64,000 bases of DNA from Cytophagales bacterium (GCA_013299045.1 JAAFJX010000011.1:62001-126000), one strand, 5' to 3'. Shown: positions 1 through 8,948, numbered from the stretch's first letter. Notes: generated by a model from the letters alone, not told the origin. Translations and numbers: made by a program.

Positions 1-602
1 ATAGTTTGCTTTTTGTTGATGTAAGGCACTTTGTAGTCAAGAGCGACGCGCTTTGTAAAGCCCAACTGAACAGTGAGTATAAGGTCTTCGTTGCGGCCTC
101 TAAAGTTCTTTTGCTGAAAATACATACCATACTCAAGACGGTCTAGGCTAGCGTTGTGTTGCTTAATCCATTCGTTGATATTGCGGTCTGCAAAGTCTAT
201 GAGCGGAATTGGAAAGAGATACCACTGCTCACGTACAACAATCACCACATCAATAATGCCTTTTTCAAACTCGTCGGCTACTGCGTCCACCTTTACAAAA
301 AGACCAGTATTGAACACCTTGTTGGCCTCTTGGTCAAGCACTGTTTTGAGCTGCTCTCTGGCAATCTTGTCGCCAGAGGAAATGGCCAATTCGCGCACAA
401 TAATACGGTCTTTGGTGCGCTTGTGGCAATCGACAAAAATATTGCGAATAACTAAGGAGTCGCCTACTAGAAGAGGGACTTCTGCCGCTTTGGGTATGTT
501 TTTATGATTCGTTTTGCCAGAAGTGCTCTGAGAAAAAGCACTCAAAGACGTAAACTGCAAAACAAAAGCGAGGCATACTAAAAGCAAACGTGTGTGAATC
601 AT
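1..602 (-). CDS. Omp85/BamA-TamA-like outer membrane protein, 5' part only
   Basis: The minus strand is open from an ATG at 602 and runs off the left edge, so about 200 N-terminal residues are visible. The protein begins with a hydrophobic signal peptide ending near LSAFSQS. A POTRA-like segment follows (residues about 48-120): RNIFVDCHKRTKDRI, then RELAISSGDKI and VFNTGLFVKVDA, then a beta strand rich in valine. This pattern (a strand, 'R..I..REL...G', 'N...GLF..V') is typical of Omp85-superfamily proteins that insert beta-barrels or secrete proteins across the outer membrane. The start of the barrel (YFQQKNFRGRNEDL) is also visible. BamA itself usually has five POTRAs, and only one fits before the barrel here, so a TamA/ShlB-like or lineage-specific Omp85 member is more likely. 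The partner genes lie outside the window. Confidence 0.75.
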   Translation of the reverse strand, partial: MIHTRLLLVCLAFVLQFTSLSAFSQSTSGKTNHKNIPKAAEVPLLVGDSLVIRNIFVDCHKRTKDRIIVRELAISSGDKIAREQLKTVLDQEANKVFNTGLFVKVDAVADEFEKGIIDVVIVVREQWYLFPIPLIDFADRNINEWIKQHNASLDRLEYGMYFQQKNFRGRNEDLILTVQLGFTKRVALDYKVPYINKKQT

Positions 603-689
603 TACTTTTGGCTTGATAAACTGTTGGTTGGTTATTTTTTTAGTGGGTACACACGTCTGAGCGCTATGGCTTCTAAACTTTTAGTGCTG

Positions 690-697
690 CAAAAATA
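690..697 (-). promoter_or_regulatory. Bacteroidota-type promoter for the Omp85-like gene
   Basis: Read on the minus strand, TATTTTTG matches the -7 consensus TAnnTTTG. A TTTG at 715-718 lies 17 bases upstream and can act as the -33 element. Transcription would begin near 683, giving a leader of about 80 bases before the ATG at 602. Confidence 0.5.
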
Positions 698-832
698 AGG
701 CAGTAAATTTAAAGCAAAAAAGATTTTAACCTTTTTAACTATTTTGTAGGTTAATTTATTGTCAAAAGAGAGTGTAGCATCAATAAAAGCAATGGTACAG
801 ACGAATCATTTCTCTTTGATTTCATTTTTTAG

Positions 833-840
833 TACTTTTG
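833..840 (+). promoter_or_regulatory. -7 element for the porZ-like gene
   Basis: TACTTTTG fits TAnnTTTG and is followed by GCGCC, the same context as the element at 33762. No well-spaced TTG was found at -33; the nearest TTTG (815-818) is only 14 bases away. The predicted start of transcription leaves about 40 bases before the ATG at 887. Confidence 0.4.
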
Positions 841-886
841 CGCCACTCTGAACTATTTGTGAGAATGCAAACGCACTGTATCTTTT

Positions 887-3175
887 ATGCGCAAAAAAAA
901 TATATTCAAACTCGTTTATCCTCTGTTTTTGCTCGCTCATCTTGTTCTTTGGCAGCAAACATTGGCACAGGAAATTCCGCTCGGCACTTGGCGTACACAC
1001 CTCACATACGGCAAGGCGAATAGCGTGGCTTTTACGCCGAATCGTATATACTGTGCTACGGGCGGCGGGTTATGCTTTTTTGACAAGATGGACAATAGCA
1101 TAGGCGTTTTTACTAAAATAGATGGCCTTTCTGATACCGACATTACCAGCATTGGCTACGAAGCAAGTACCAAAACCCTTGTTATAGCCTACGCCAGTGG
1201 CAACATTGATTTACTGGACGAGCAAGAGCGCATCAAAAATATTCGCACTGTGCTTTCGGAGCCTTTTTTGGCTTCCAGGCGCATTAATGCGCTTAGCTTT
1301 ATAGGAAAGCAAGCATTTTTGGCTACAGACTTTGGCGTGGTTGTCCTGAACCTCGAGCGGCAACTGGTAGAGGATATTTATAAAAACCTGAGCGAAAGTG
1401 GTTCAGAAATAGCCATATTAGGTTTGGCTGCCACCAGTACACGGCTCTATGCTGCTACGCCAAAAGGCTTGCGCCACGTGGCACTTACAGCTATCAAAAA
1501 TGACTTCCGAAATTGGCAGACAGTGCCCAGCACGAGTGCCAAGCGTGTAGAATGTGTTGCTGTATTGGGCAGTGCTATTTACTTTGCGCAAAACGACAAC
1601 AATCTCTATTTGCTCAACGACCCCTCCGCAAGCCCTGAATCCATTAATGTAGATGCTCGTCTGGTGAATATGACAGCAGCATCTACAAAACTGATACTGA
1701 CCAGCCCTTCGTGGGTAGGTGTTTTTGATGCAAGTAGTCGTTCGCTGACCCGCTTTAGCGAAAGCCCCATCTCTAGGCCCGCGCAAGCTGTTCTGGACGG
1801 CACAACGCTCTGGCTAGCAGACCAAAACAACGGTTTTTTGAGCAATCGTGAAGGCAATTTTAAGGTTTATACGCCTAGCGGCCCTTTCAGCGCCGCATCT
1901 TTTAGGCTTTACAACTTTGGCAATAAAATATTAGCGCTATCTGGCGGCATCAATAACCTTGCTGAACCTAGCCTTATCAATGCTGGTTTTTATAGCTTTG
2001 AACAAAATAAATGGCAAAACTTTAATGCCAGCGGCCAGCCTCCCATTATACGAACACCCCAAAGTCGTGACTTAAATCAGGCTGCATTTATGCCTGATGA
2101 AAACAAAGTTTATATGGCTTCGTTTGGTGAGGGGCTTCTTGTTTGGAACATTGCAGACAATTCATTTGAGCGTTTAGATAGTACAACGATGCTTTCGGGC
2201 GGACTTCGCTTTTCTACGAACAGAATTTCTGGCGTTTGTAAAGACCCGCAAGGAAATCTTTGGGTGGCTTGCTATGGCGCAAAAAGCGGCCAAAATACTT
2301 ATTTCAAGCGCGATGCAGGTGGAACTTGGCGCGGGGTAAGTTTTGGCGGCCTGGGGGCTGCTTACCCTCTCGAGCTTTGTGCGGACAGCAGAGGCCAAAT
2401 TTGGGTGCGCTTGAGCCACTTCTGGGGCGGCGGCCTGCTCGTTATAAGCAACGACCTTTCCAAAACAAGACTGCTGCTTGAAGGAAGTGAAAACGGTGAG
2501 CTTATCAGCGACCAAGTGAACTGCCTTCACTTAGACCGTGATGGCAATATGCTCATCGGAACAGAGTTCGGTCTTAATATATTTTATGAATTTTCGGACG
2601 TTTGGTCTTCTAGCAGCAAGGCAGAGCTTGTATTTTACGAAAACAGAGCGCTCTATCGTGAAGAGCGTATCTCTGCCATAACTACCGACGGAGGCAACAG
2701 GCGCTGGATAGCCTCTTCGGACGGCTTAGCTCTCTTTAGTGCGGACTTTATTCAAAAACTAGCAGATTTCAATACTCAAAACAGCCCTTTGCTTTCCAAA
2801 AGCATCAATGGTTTGACCATAGAAGGACGTAGCGGTGAACTCTTTGTGGCCACTTCGCAGGGCATGGTGTCTTACCGCGGCACTGGCACAGATGCAACCA
2901 GCACACATAGCAGCCTTGTTAAAGTTTTTCCTAACCCCGTAATGCCTGATTTTAAAGGGCTTATCGCAATAGAAGGCTTGGCGCAAAACGCTCTTTTTAA
3001 AGTTACAGACATCAACGGCCGGCTGGTCTTTCAGGGTTTAGCGGCTGGCGGAACCGCTACATGGAACGCTCTTGATTATGGCGGAAAACGTGTTTCAAAC
3101 GGCATTTATCTGGTTTTTTGTACCAATGCCGATGGCTCAGATATTATTGTAACCAAAATTGCAGTTGTTGAATAA
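887..3175 (+). CDS. porZ: PorZ-like T9SS surface protein with beta-propellers and type A CTD
   Basis: This 762-aa exported protein has a signal peptide ending near TLAQE. It then shows the family opening GTWRTHLTYGKA and repeated propeller strands (RIYCATGGGLCFFD, GLSDTDITSIGYE, LVIAYASGNIDLLD). PorZ proteins consist of two seven-bladed propellers plus a C-terminal T9SS domain. The length and the C-terminal KVFPNPV...DINGRLVFQG...GIYLVF block (residues about 680-762) fit that plan. In Porphyromonas, PorZ is part of the PorU-PorV-PorQ-PorZ attachment complex that delivers anionic LPS to cargo at the cell surface. The ATG at 887 is about 45 bases after a good -7 element. The next genes on the same strand encode lipoproteins. 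A generic 'two-component regulator propeller' protein is the main alternative. Confidence 0.82.
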   Translation: MRKKNIFKLVYPLFLLAHLVLWQQTLAQEIPLGTWRTHLTYGKANSVAFTPNRIYCATGGGLCFFDKMDNSIGVFTKIDGLSDTDITSIGYEASTKTLVIAYASGNIDLLDEQERIKNIRTVLSEPFLASRRINALSFIGKQAFLATDFGVVVLNLERQLVEDIYKNLSESGSEIAILGLAATSTRLYAATPKGLRHVALTAIKNDFRNWQTVPSTSAKRVECVAVLGSAIYFAQNDNNLYLLNDPSASPESINVDARLVNMTAASTKLILTSPSWVGVFDASSRSLTRFSESPISRPAQAVLDGTTLWLADQNNGFLSNREGNFKVYTPSGPFSAASFRLYNFGNKILALSGGINNLAEPSLINAGFYSFEQNKWQNFNASGQPPIIRTPQSRDLNQAAFMPDENKVYMASFGEGLLVWNIADNSFERLDSTTMLSGGLRFSTNRISGVCKDPQGNLWVACYGAKSGQNTYFKRDAGGTWRGVSFGGLGAAYPLELCADSRGQIWVRLSHFWGGGLLVISNDLSKTRLLLEGSENGELISDQVNCLHLDRDGNMLIGTEFGLNIFYEFSDVWSSSSKAELVFYENRALYREERISAITTDGGNRRWIASSDGLALFSADFIQKLADFNTQNSPLLSKSINGLTIEGRSGELFVATSQGMVSYRGTGTDATSTHSSLVKVFPNPVMPDFKGLIAIEGLAQNALFKVTDINGRLVFQGLAAGGTATWNALDYGGKRVSNGIYLVFCTNADGSDIIVTKIAVVE

Positions 3176-3265
3176 CTCTATCGTAGAGATTTACTAAGTT
3201 TTTAAACAAAAAGTTTGTATAAAGCGTTTCATAAAACGACCTTTGTGGTTCTAAAACAATTTGAT

Positions 3266-3766
3266 ATGACCATACGTTCTACTTATATTCTCTTATTGTT
3301 TTGCTCTCTTAGCGCCTTTTTAGGCTTTGCTTGTAGCGAGCAGACGGGTATTAATGCGCTTTCGCAGGCCGAAAGAGATGATAAAATTCTTCAAGACTAT
3401 TTTAGACGGAATAGTATAAGCCCCATCAAGACGGCATCTGGTCTTTATTACACCGTTATCAATGAGGGCGATGTTAAGTTTAAACCCTCAAAAGGAGACT
3501 CTGTTGTGGTACACTATACAGGCAGTTTGCTAGATGGATACCGCTTCGATAGTTCGCGCTTTCGCGACGAGCCATTTAGTTTTCGTCAGGGCAAGGGGCT
3601 TGTTATTTCGGGTTGGGAAGAAGCCGTTTTGCTACTTGCCAAGGGTGGCCGTGCCAATTTTTACATTCCGTCTGAAAGAGCATACGGACGTGTTGGCGTT
3701 TCAGGAACTATTCCTGGCAACGCAATTCTGGTTTTTGATATTGAAATGATTAAGTTTTTTAAATAA
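3266..3766 (+). CDS. FKBP-type peptidyl-prolyl isomerase, probable lipoprotein
   Basis: The 166-aa product has a hydrophobic leader ending in LGFAC (Cys23, probable lipobox, imperfect at -3), then a linker and one FKBP domain (residues about 60-165). FKBP hallmarks are visible: VHYTGSLLDGYRFDSS, the GKGLVISGWEEAV segment lining the active site, FYIPSERAYG and IPGNAILVFDIEMI. It should catalyse cis-trans isomerisation of Xaa-Pro bonds in the periplasm. The architecture resembles the gliding-motility lipoprotein GldI of Bacteroidota, a helper of motility and T9SS proteins, but orthology cannot be shown here. A longer reading would need a TTG at 3215; the ATG at 3266 directly precedes the leader and is preferred. 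The gene stops 4 bases before the NosL-like gene, so the two are probably co-transcribed. Confidence 0.88.
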   Translation: MTIRSTYILLLFCSLSAFLGFACSEQTGINALSQAERDDKILQDYFRRNSISPIKTASGLYYTVINEGDVKFKPSKGDSVVVHYTGSLLDGYRFDSSRFRDEPFSFRQGKGLVISGWEEAVLLLAKGGRANFYIPSERAYGRVGVSGTIPGNAILVFDIEMIKFFK

Positions 3767-3770
3767 AATT

Positions 3771-4253
3771 ATGCAGAAAACACTTTATCTGGTGATTCTA
3801 TTGGCGCAATTTTTATGTTTAGGTTGCGCAAGAGTGCAGCAGCAGGCTGCTGACGACACTATGGAAGATGGTATTCAAAGCGAAAGTTCGGAGCAAAACT
3901 CCGACTGCGCTAATTGTGGAATGCCCTCTTTAGAATTTCCTAAGTGGGTTTCGCGCGCTGATGAGCACTATTTTTGTTCGCCGCGTTGTCTTTTTTTGAA
4001 AATACAAAAAGAACCGGAAATCAAGTCTGCTAAAAGCTTAACCGTAATGGATTATTATGAGGCAAAGGTTATTGCTGCATCTAATGCCTTCTTTGTTATT
4101 GGGAGCGACATAACGGGGCCTATGGGGCACGACTTCGTTCCTTTTACTGACGAGGCCGCCGCCAAAGACTTTTTGAAAGAACATAAAGGTATAAAAATTT
4201 TGCGCATGGCTAACATTAACGAAACGGTCATCAAAGAAGTTATGGATTTGTAA
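3771..4253 (+). CDS. NosL family copper-binding lipoprotein
   Basis: This is a 160-aa lipoprotein with a clear lipobox, LCLGC (Cys19). The mature part contains D-C46-A-N-C49-G-M and Y-F-C69-S-P-R-C73, then the NosL signature GPMGHDFVPFTDEAAAKDF. NosL proteins bind Cu(I) and were first described as accessory factors for nitrous oxide reductase; many homologues act as general periplasmic copper chaperones. No nosZ, nosD/F/Y or cytochrome gene lies nearby. The partner here is the FKBP lipoprotein 4 bases upstream, so a denitrification role is not supported by context. The extra paired cysteines near the N-terminus could bind metal or form disulphides. The ATG at 3771 is the only sensible start. 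Confidence 0.85.
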   Translation: MQKTLYLVILLAQFLCLGCARVQQQAADDTMEDGIQSESSEQNSDCANCGMPSLEFPKWVSRADEHYFCSPRCLFLKIQKEPEIKSAKSLTVMDYYEAKVIAASNAFFVIGSDITGPMGHDFVPFTDEAAAKDFLKEHKGIKILRMANINETVIKEVMDL

Positions 4254-4356
4254 AAAGGGCCTTTGTTATAAATTCAGAAAAGTAAACCTTTCGTATCTGC
4301 AATTTTAGCCATTTCGGGGCGTTAATCCTAACAACACAAGCGCTAAACTTGAAACA

Positions 4357-6954
4357 ATGAGGTGTTTTTTTTTACTACTTTTTATCTTTTTGCACAGCTC
4401 AGTAACAGCTCAGTATAAGAGCATTTACCATTGTTTAGAAAAAAAAAAGTACGAATCAGCAATTCTAAAAATAGATAAATATGCAGCATCAAATGGCCAT
4501 GATGCTGGTACATGGTGCTTGCGTGGGCTTGCTTTCTGCGACTCCGTTACTCCACAGTACGATTTAGAGCTAGCTTATACTGCATTCGCTAATGCTCAAA
4601 AAGATTTCACTAAACTAACGGATAAAAAAAGAAAAGCGCTTTTTAAAATAAAAATTGACTCAAATTTTATTTTAAATAAGGTTATAGAAACAGACTATTC
4701 ATTATATAAGAAAAATACCATACAAAATAATTTATTGTTAGTTAATAATTTCATTAAAGACTATCCCAATAATACTTATTATTCAAATGCTCTTTATTTA
4801 AGAGATAGTTTAGCTTTGTTAGATATTTACAATAAAAAAAGAGCAATTCATTTTAAAGAATACTTAGATAGCTATCCTTTATCAAGATTTACAAAACAAG
4901 TGCGACTAGAGTATGAAAACTTACTCTATGAAGAAAAATTAAAAGAAGGTTCGCTAGATGGGCTTGTAAAGTACCTTAACGAAAACCCTAATACGAGCAA
5001 GAAAAGTCTTATAGAAAAACGTATTTATGGCTTAGCTACGCCATTTCTTAAAAGCGCTTATTATGAAAAATTTATTCAGCATTATCCTGATAATGAGTAT
5101 GTAACAGAGGCGCGTTCCTGCTTGTATTGGTTAAGAGAAGCAGAGTTTAGCCCCTATAATGAGCAGGCGGAAGTGTGGTGGCCTTATATTAAAGACGGCA
5201 AAATAGGCTTTATGGACGGACAGGGCAAAAGGATGTTAGAGCCTGTTTTTGAAGATGTCCCACAAAGCTACTTCTGCGAAGGAGCAACAGACAAAACGCT
5301 TATCATTAAATCGGCTGAAAAATACGGACTTTTTAGCCGTACAAAAAAGAGTTTGATTCCCACTATCTATGATAGCATAATCTTTTTGAATCCAGGTTTT
5401 GTAGGTTTGCAGAATAGTCAAAAAAGATGGGCTATTGCTCTTAAAAATGGCATTTTAACCTCTGGCTTTGATTATGACTCACTTCATAGTTTTTCGCGGT
5501 ATGCGGTCATAGGGCGTAAAAATATACTAAATGATAAGAGTTTAGGTGTTTTTTCTATGCAGGGAGTATCGCTCTGCTGGTGCGACTCCGTCATAAGAGT
5601 GGGCACAGAATTGATGCTCTGCATGAAAGAAAAGTTGAATAGGGAGATAAACTTGGCAGTTCTTTTTGAGAAGGACTACGATGTCGAAGCGGCTGCACGA
5701 GTCCTCAGGAAAGACTATGACTTAGTGCAGTATTGGCCAAATGGTTATTTGTTCAAGCGGCCATTTAGGAATGATTATACTTTTTATGAACGCCAAACGC
5801 GCGAATGGCAAAACTGGCAAAACACTGAAATAGAGTTTTTTAACCAGCTTATTCTCGCTAAGAATACAGAGGGCTACAAACTCTACAATTTCGCAGATAA
5901 ACTGATAGAAAGTCCCTTATTTGAAGACGTGCGTCTAAAAGATAGCCTTGTTCTAGCCAAATATAATAAGAAATGGCATCTTTTTGACCGAGCTAATTTC
6001 AAACAGTTATTGACTGATAGTTATGATTCACTCACTGTTATAGCGGGTTGTGCGCTGGGCTTCCGAAAAGGCGTAGCTTGCCTTTACTACTCACCCACGG
6101 ATTCTGTGCTTATCCCCAACGCCAAAAGTCTGCAAATAGGTATTTGTTCAGGCGGGGTTTATACTCTGAAAAAGAACAAAAGTAACGTATTTGAGTTTTA
6201 TATGAATAAAAAATTAGTCTTTACGAGGTCTGACATAACTGATTTATTTGTGGCGGGCGAGAATTATCTGGTGGCTAAAAAGGGTAAAAAACGCGCCTTA
6301 TTTGACCTAAATGGACGCACAATTTTGCCTTTTATATATGACGGTATTTTAAATATTGAGGGACAACCCCACACTTTTGTGTTGCTATCTGCCCAAAAGT
6401 ATGGCCTCTATAAAGAGAACGAAAAATTAATGATAAAGCCTTTGTATGAACGTTGCCCAACGATGCTCAATGCTACGCATTTCAAGGTTGTATCAAAAGG
6501 GAAATCATTTATAATCAATAAATTTAATACTAAAATCATAGAAACCCCATTTGCCAATGTTGTTACTTGGAACGATTCTACAGTGCTTGTTCAGGAGCTG
6601 GGCGGCACTGCAAGCTGGAGGTTTCTGAACTTGCAAAGTTTAGTGCTCAGCAATGATATTTTTGACTCATTTTCTATTGTTTATAATTCAGATAATGAGT
6701 TGGTTATAAAGACTCACAGTGGCAAAGACTTTGGACTTATCAGCAATGTACGCGGAAGGCTTATGCCCGAAGAATATTCTGAAATACGTCTTTTGAGCAC
6801 AAAAGGAAGCAAAAATGTTCTTTACTTAGCCGAAAAATTTATTGAACAAGCACAAATGTATGTTTTTGTTATGCTAAACCGTTTAGGGCAGAAGTGTCTG
6901 CAAAGCAATGCTGAAAGTGCTTTCTATGAAAAATTTGTGTGTGTTCAAGAATAG
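4357..6954 (+). CDS. Exported TPR-like and WG-repeat protein
   Basis: The 865-aa protein has a short signal peptide (ending near VTAQY). The helical N-terminal half (residues about 20-260) has YPNNTYYSNAL and YPDNEYVTEA segments typical of TPR or Tol-Pal-type repeats. The rest contains WG (KWG) repeats of the form 'K.G.iGf.d..G...i.p.yd.i', for example DGKIGFMDGQGKRML, EKYGLFSRTKKSLIP, GKKRALFDLNGRTILP and QKYGLYKENEKLMIKP. WG-repeat proteins form propeller-like structures of unknown function, often in the envelope. The stretch 4580-4950 is much more AT-rich than the second half, with runs of AAA, ATA and TTA codons. The stop is 3 bases before the next ATG, so it is probably translated with the downstream SDR gene. 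No enzymatic motif was seen. Confidence 0.75.
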   Translation: MRCFFLLLFIFLHSSVTAQYKSIYHCLEKKKYESAILKIDKYAASNGHDAGTWCLRGLAFCDSVTPQYDLELAYTAFANAQKDFTKLTDKKRKALFKIKIDSNFILNKVIETDYSLYKKNTIQNNLLLVNNFIKDYPNNTYYSNALYLRDSLALLDIYNKKRAIHFKEYLDSYPLSRFTKQVRLEYENLLYEEKLKEGSLDGLVKYLNENPNTSKKSLIEKRIYGLATPFLKSAYYEKFIQHYPDNEYVTEARSCLYWLREAEFSPYNEQAEVWWPYIKDGKIGFMDGQGKRMLEPVFEDVPQSYFCEGATDKTLIIKSAEKYGLFSRTKKSLIPTIYDSIIFLNPGFVGLQNSQKRWAIALKNGILTSGFDYDSLHSFSRYAVIGRKNILNDKSLGVFSMQGVSLCWCDSVIRVGTELMLCMKEKLNREINLAVLFEKDYDVEAAARVLRKDYDLVQYWPNGYLFKRPFRNDYTFYERQTREWQNWQNTEIEFFNQLILAKNTEGYKLYNFADKLIESPLFEDVRLKDSLVLAKYNKKWHLFDRANFKQLLTDSYDSLTVIAGCALGFRKGVACLYYSPTDSVLIPNAKSLQIGICSGGVYTLKKNKSNVFEFYMNKKLVFTRSDITDLFVAGENYLVAKKGKKRALFDLNGRTILPFIYDGILNIEGQPHTFVLLSAQKYGLYKENEKLMIKPLYERCPTMLNATHFKVVSKGKSFIINKFNTKIIETPFANVVTWNDSTVLVQELGGTASWRFLNLQSLVLSNDIFDSFSIVYNSDNELVIKTHSGKDFGLISNVRGRLMPEEYSEIRLLSTKGSKNVLYLAEKFIEQAQMYVFVMLNRLGQKCLQSNAESAFYEKFVCVQE

Positions 6955-6957
6955 ATT

Positions 6958-7956
6958 ATGGTACTTTTAACTGGTTGTACAAGCGCCATTGGTCGTTTTT
7001 TGTTGCACGCTCTCACCGATAAAGGTTATCATGTGCTTGGCGTAGGCCGTCATATTGCAAAGTTACAAATTTTGCGTAACCTTGGCTTTTCTTGCCTCAA
7101 TTTAGACCTTACGGAAGCTAAAAACTACCAAAAATTACCCCCTTGCCAATACATTATTCATGCTGCAGCACTTTCTGCTCCCTGGGGCGCTTATAGCGAG
7201 TTTTATAGGCAAAATGTATTGTCCACGCAAAATCTGGCTACTTGGGCAGAGGCAAACAGTGTTTCAAAAATTATCTATATCTCTTCGGCCAGTGTTTATG
7301 CCCGTAACGCTGATGCAGAAATGCTAAAAGAACATGAATTGCCGACTCAATTTGTCAATTATTATGCACAGACAAAGTATTTAGCCGAACAGATTCTTGG
7401 CAAACAAGACATCGAAACCGTTATTCTGCGCCCCAGAGCGCTCATTGGTGCAGGCGATGCGGTGCTTATGCCACGTATATTGAGAGCCTACCACAGCAAT
7501 AAATTGCGTCGTGTATCGGGTTATTCGCCTCTCACGGACGTAACCAGCTTAGAAAATCTCGCTCATGCCGTTTGGCTTGCTCTCCATGATGCGCCAGCGA
7601 CACAGCATCGCATTTTTAACGTACATAATGGCGAAACCATTGCGCTTTGGGTACTCATCAACAATGTCTTGGAAGCACTAAAATTACAACCAGTAAGCAA
7701 AACAGTTCCCTTTGGCGTGCTTTATGGCTTGGGTACTGCTTCCGAGTGGTGGTATAAACTCAGAAAGAGTCAAAAAGAACCTGCTATTACCCGTTACGGG
7801 GCTATTACGCTTACGCGAAGTCTTACGCTGGATATTGATGCCATTCGGGAAGCACTTCATTATAAGCCCTTGGTAAGCACACAATACTCCGTGGAACAGT
7901 TTGTAAGCTGGCAATGCAGGCAGATGGCCAATGATACCCGTTTTTTTGCACCATAG
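6958..7956 (+). CDS. NAD(P)-dependent epimerase/dehydratase (extended SDR)
   Basis: This 332-aa protein starts directly with the Rossmann strand VLLTGCTSAIGRFLL. It contains the SDR marks IIHAAALSAPWG, YISSASVYA and the catalytic Y-x3-K pair in YYAQTKYLAEQ, followed by VILRPRALIGAGD. The family oxidises, epimerises or dehydrates nucleotide sugars, or acts on 3-beta-hydroxysteroid-like substrates; the substrate cannot be read from the sequence. The nucleotide-binding motif is TGCTSAIG rather than TGxxGxxG, with Ser in place of the middle Gly. The ATG lies only 3 bases after the stop of the WG-repeat gene. There is no signal peptide, so it should be cytoplasmic. Confidence 0.88.
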   Translation: MVLLTGCTSAIGRFLLHALTDKGYHVLGVGRHIAKLQILRNLGFSCLNLDLTEAKNYQKLPPCQYIIHAAALSAPWGAYSEFYRQNVLSTQNLATWAEANSVSKIIYISSASVYARNADAEMLKEHELPTQFVNYYAQTKYLAEQILGKQDIETVILRPRALIGAGDAVLMPRILRAYHSNKLRRVSGYSPLTDVTSLENLAHAVWLALHDAPATQHRIFNVHNGETIALWVLINNVLEALKLQPVSKTVPFGVLYGLGTASEWWYKLRKSQKEPAITRYGAITLTRSLTLDIDAIREALHYKPLVSTQYSVEQFVSWQCRQMANDTRFFAP

Positions 7957-8081
7957 AAGCCAATTCGTGTAGCACTGGGTCGTATGCAACTTTTGAACAA
8001 CGCCTTCGTTACATAGAAAGCGCTTGTGCGCTACATAAAAAGTCATTCTGATAACAATGTTCCAATCGTTACATTCCAAAT

Positions 8082-8786
8082 ATGGTAAATCTAAAGACCA
8101 AACAAATAGCCTTTCTTTTGTGCCTTTTTTTTATTTTTTGCAGTTACATTGTTTATGCTCAAAAGCGCGCTGTGCCTACCGAAATGGGCTTTAATGTGGG
8201 AGGTTGCTTCTATACGGGAGACGTAGGCCGGCTCACTCTCACCGACGTTAGGCCCAATGCAGATGTATTCTTCCGAATCAATCCCAGCCCTGCGGTCAGT
8301 TTACGAATGGGGGCCTTGATAGGACGTTTTAGAGGCGACGATACCCAGTCCAAAGACCTTTATCAACAAAAACGCGGCGCACAGTTTAGGACAACAACCT
8401 ATGAGCTTAGCGCCCGTGCAGAATATAATTTTCGTGATTACCGCAGTCCGCGAGAATGGCAACGCAACTGTCCATATCTCTTTGCTGGTATTGGCGGTGC
8501 GCTTCTGCGTGTGGACAATCCATTCACACCCACAGAATATATGCCTGTCTTGCTTGTGCCTTTTGGGCTTGGTTTTAAATATACATTGAGTTATAACTGG
8601 AATTTGGGTTTAGAATTTGGCACACGCCTCACCTTCTCCGACAAGATAGACGCACTTATAGATAATCCCGACAATGGCAAATTTGGGCGGGCCAACCCTT
8701 TTGATAAAGACAAGTATTATACGTTTAGTATTGGTTTGGCTTATACTTTTGAGTGGCTCAACTGCCCCATCAAGTTTACGCGCTAG
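8082..8786 (+). CDS. PorG/DUF6089-like outer membrane beta-barrel protein
   Basis: The 234-aa protein has a signal peptide ending at VYAQKR. It is followed by alternating amphipathic strands and glycine-rich turns: EMGFNVGGCFYTGDVG, INPSPAVSLRMGALIGRFRGDD, FRTTTYELSARAEYNF, CPYLFAGIGGALL and PFGLGFKYTLSYNWNLGLEFG. It ends in an aromatic strand (YYTFSIGLAYTFEW). This matches the DUF6089/PorG family, small outer-membrane barrels associated with the T9SS PorK-PorN ring. A general opacity-type porin is the alternative. The gene stands alone 125 bases after the SDR gene, and no other core T9SS gene is next to it. Confidence 0.78.
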   Translation: MVNLKTKQIAFLLCLFFIFCSYIVYAQKRAVPTEMGFNVGGCFYTGDVGRLTLTDVRPNADVFFRINPSPAVSLRMGALIGRFRGDDTQSKDLYQQKRGAQFRTTTYELSARAEYNFRDYRSPREWQRNCPYLFAGIGGALLRVDNPFTPTEYMPVLLVPFGLGFKYTLSYNWNLGLEFGTRLTFSDKIDALIDNPDNGKFGRANPFDKDKYYTFSIGLAYTFEWLNCPIKFTR

Positions 8787-8916
8787 TACGCGGCATCAGG
8801 TATGGATTCTAAATTTCTTAATAAAAAATTCAACCCAATGCCTCAAAGGCTCATTTTGAGGTTAAAAGTTCATTTTATTGTCATTCTGACTCAATAGCCA
8901 AACAACATAGCAAGAC

Positions 8917-8924
8917 TACCTTTG
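8917..8924 (+). promoter_or_regulatory. -7 element that fixes the start of the HAMP/SpoIIE gene
   Basis: TACCTTTG matches TAnnTTTG and is followed by CAACG. The longest open frame of the next gene would start at a TTG (8922) inside this element. The real start is therefore most likely the ATG at 8949, about 20 bases after the expected transcription start. No clear -33 TTG was found. Confidence 0.45.
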
Positions 8925-8948
8925 CAACGAATTTTAAACAGCCTTGCT

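Noticed and set aside
154-507. Plus-strand frames of 99-117 codons at the left edge
   Set aside because: They lie antisense to the Omp85-like gene, whose minus-strand translation has a signal peptide and POTRA motif. The plus-strand peptides have no domain or promoter.
3771-4253. A denitrification (nos) operon
   Set aside because: Only the NosL-like gene is present; neighbours are an FKBP lipoprotein and a WG-repeat protein.
8841-8861. Small hairpin CCTCAAA / TTTGAGG after the PorG-like gene
   Set aside because: A seven-base stem without a T run is too weak to call a terminator.
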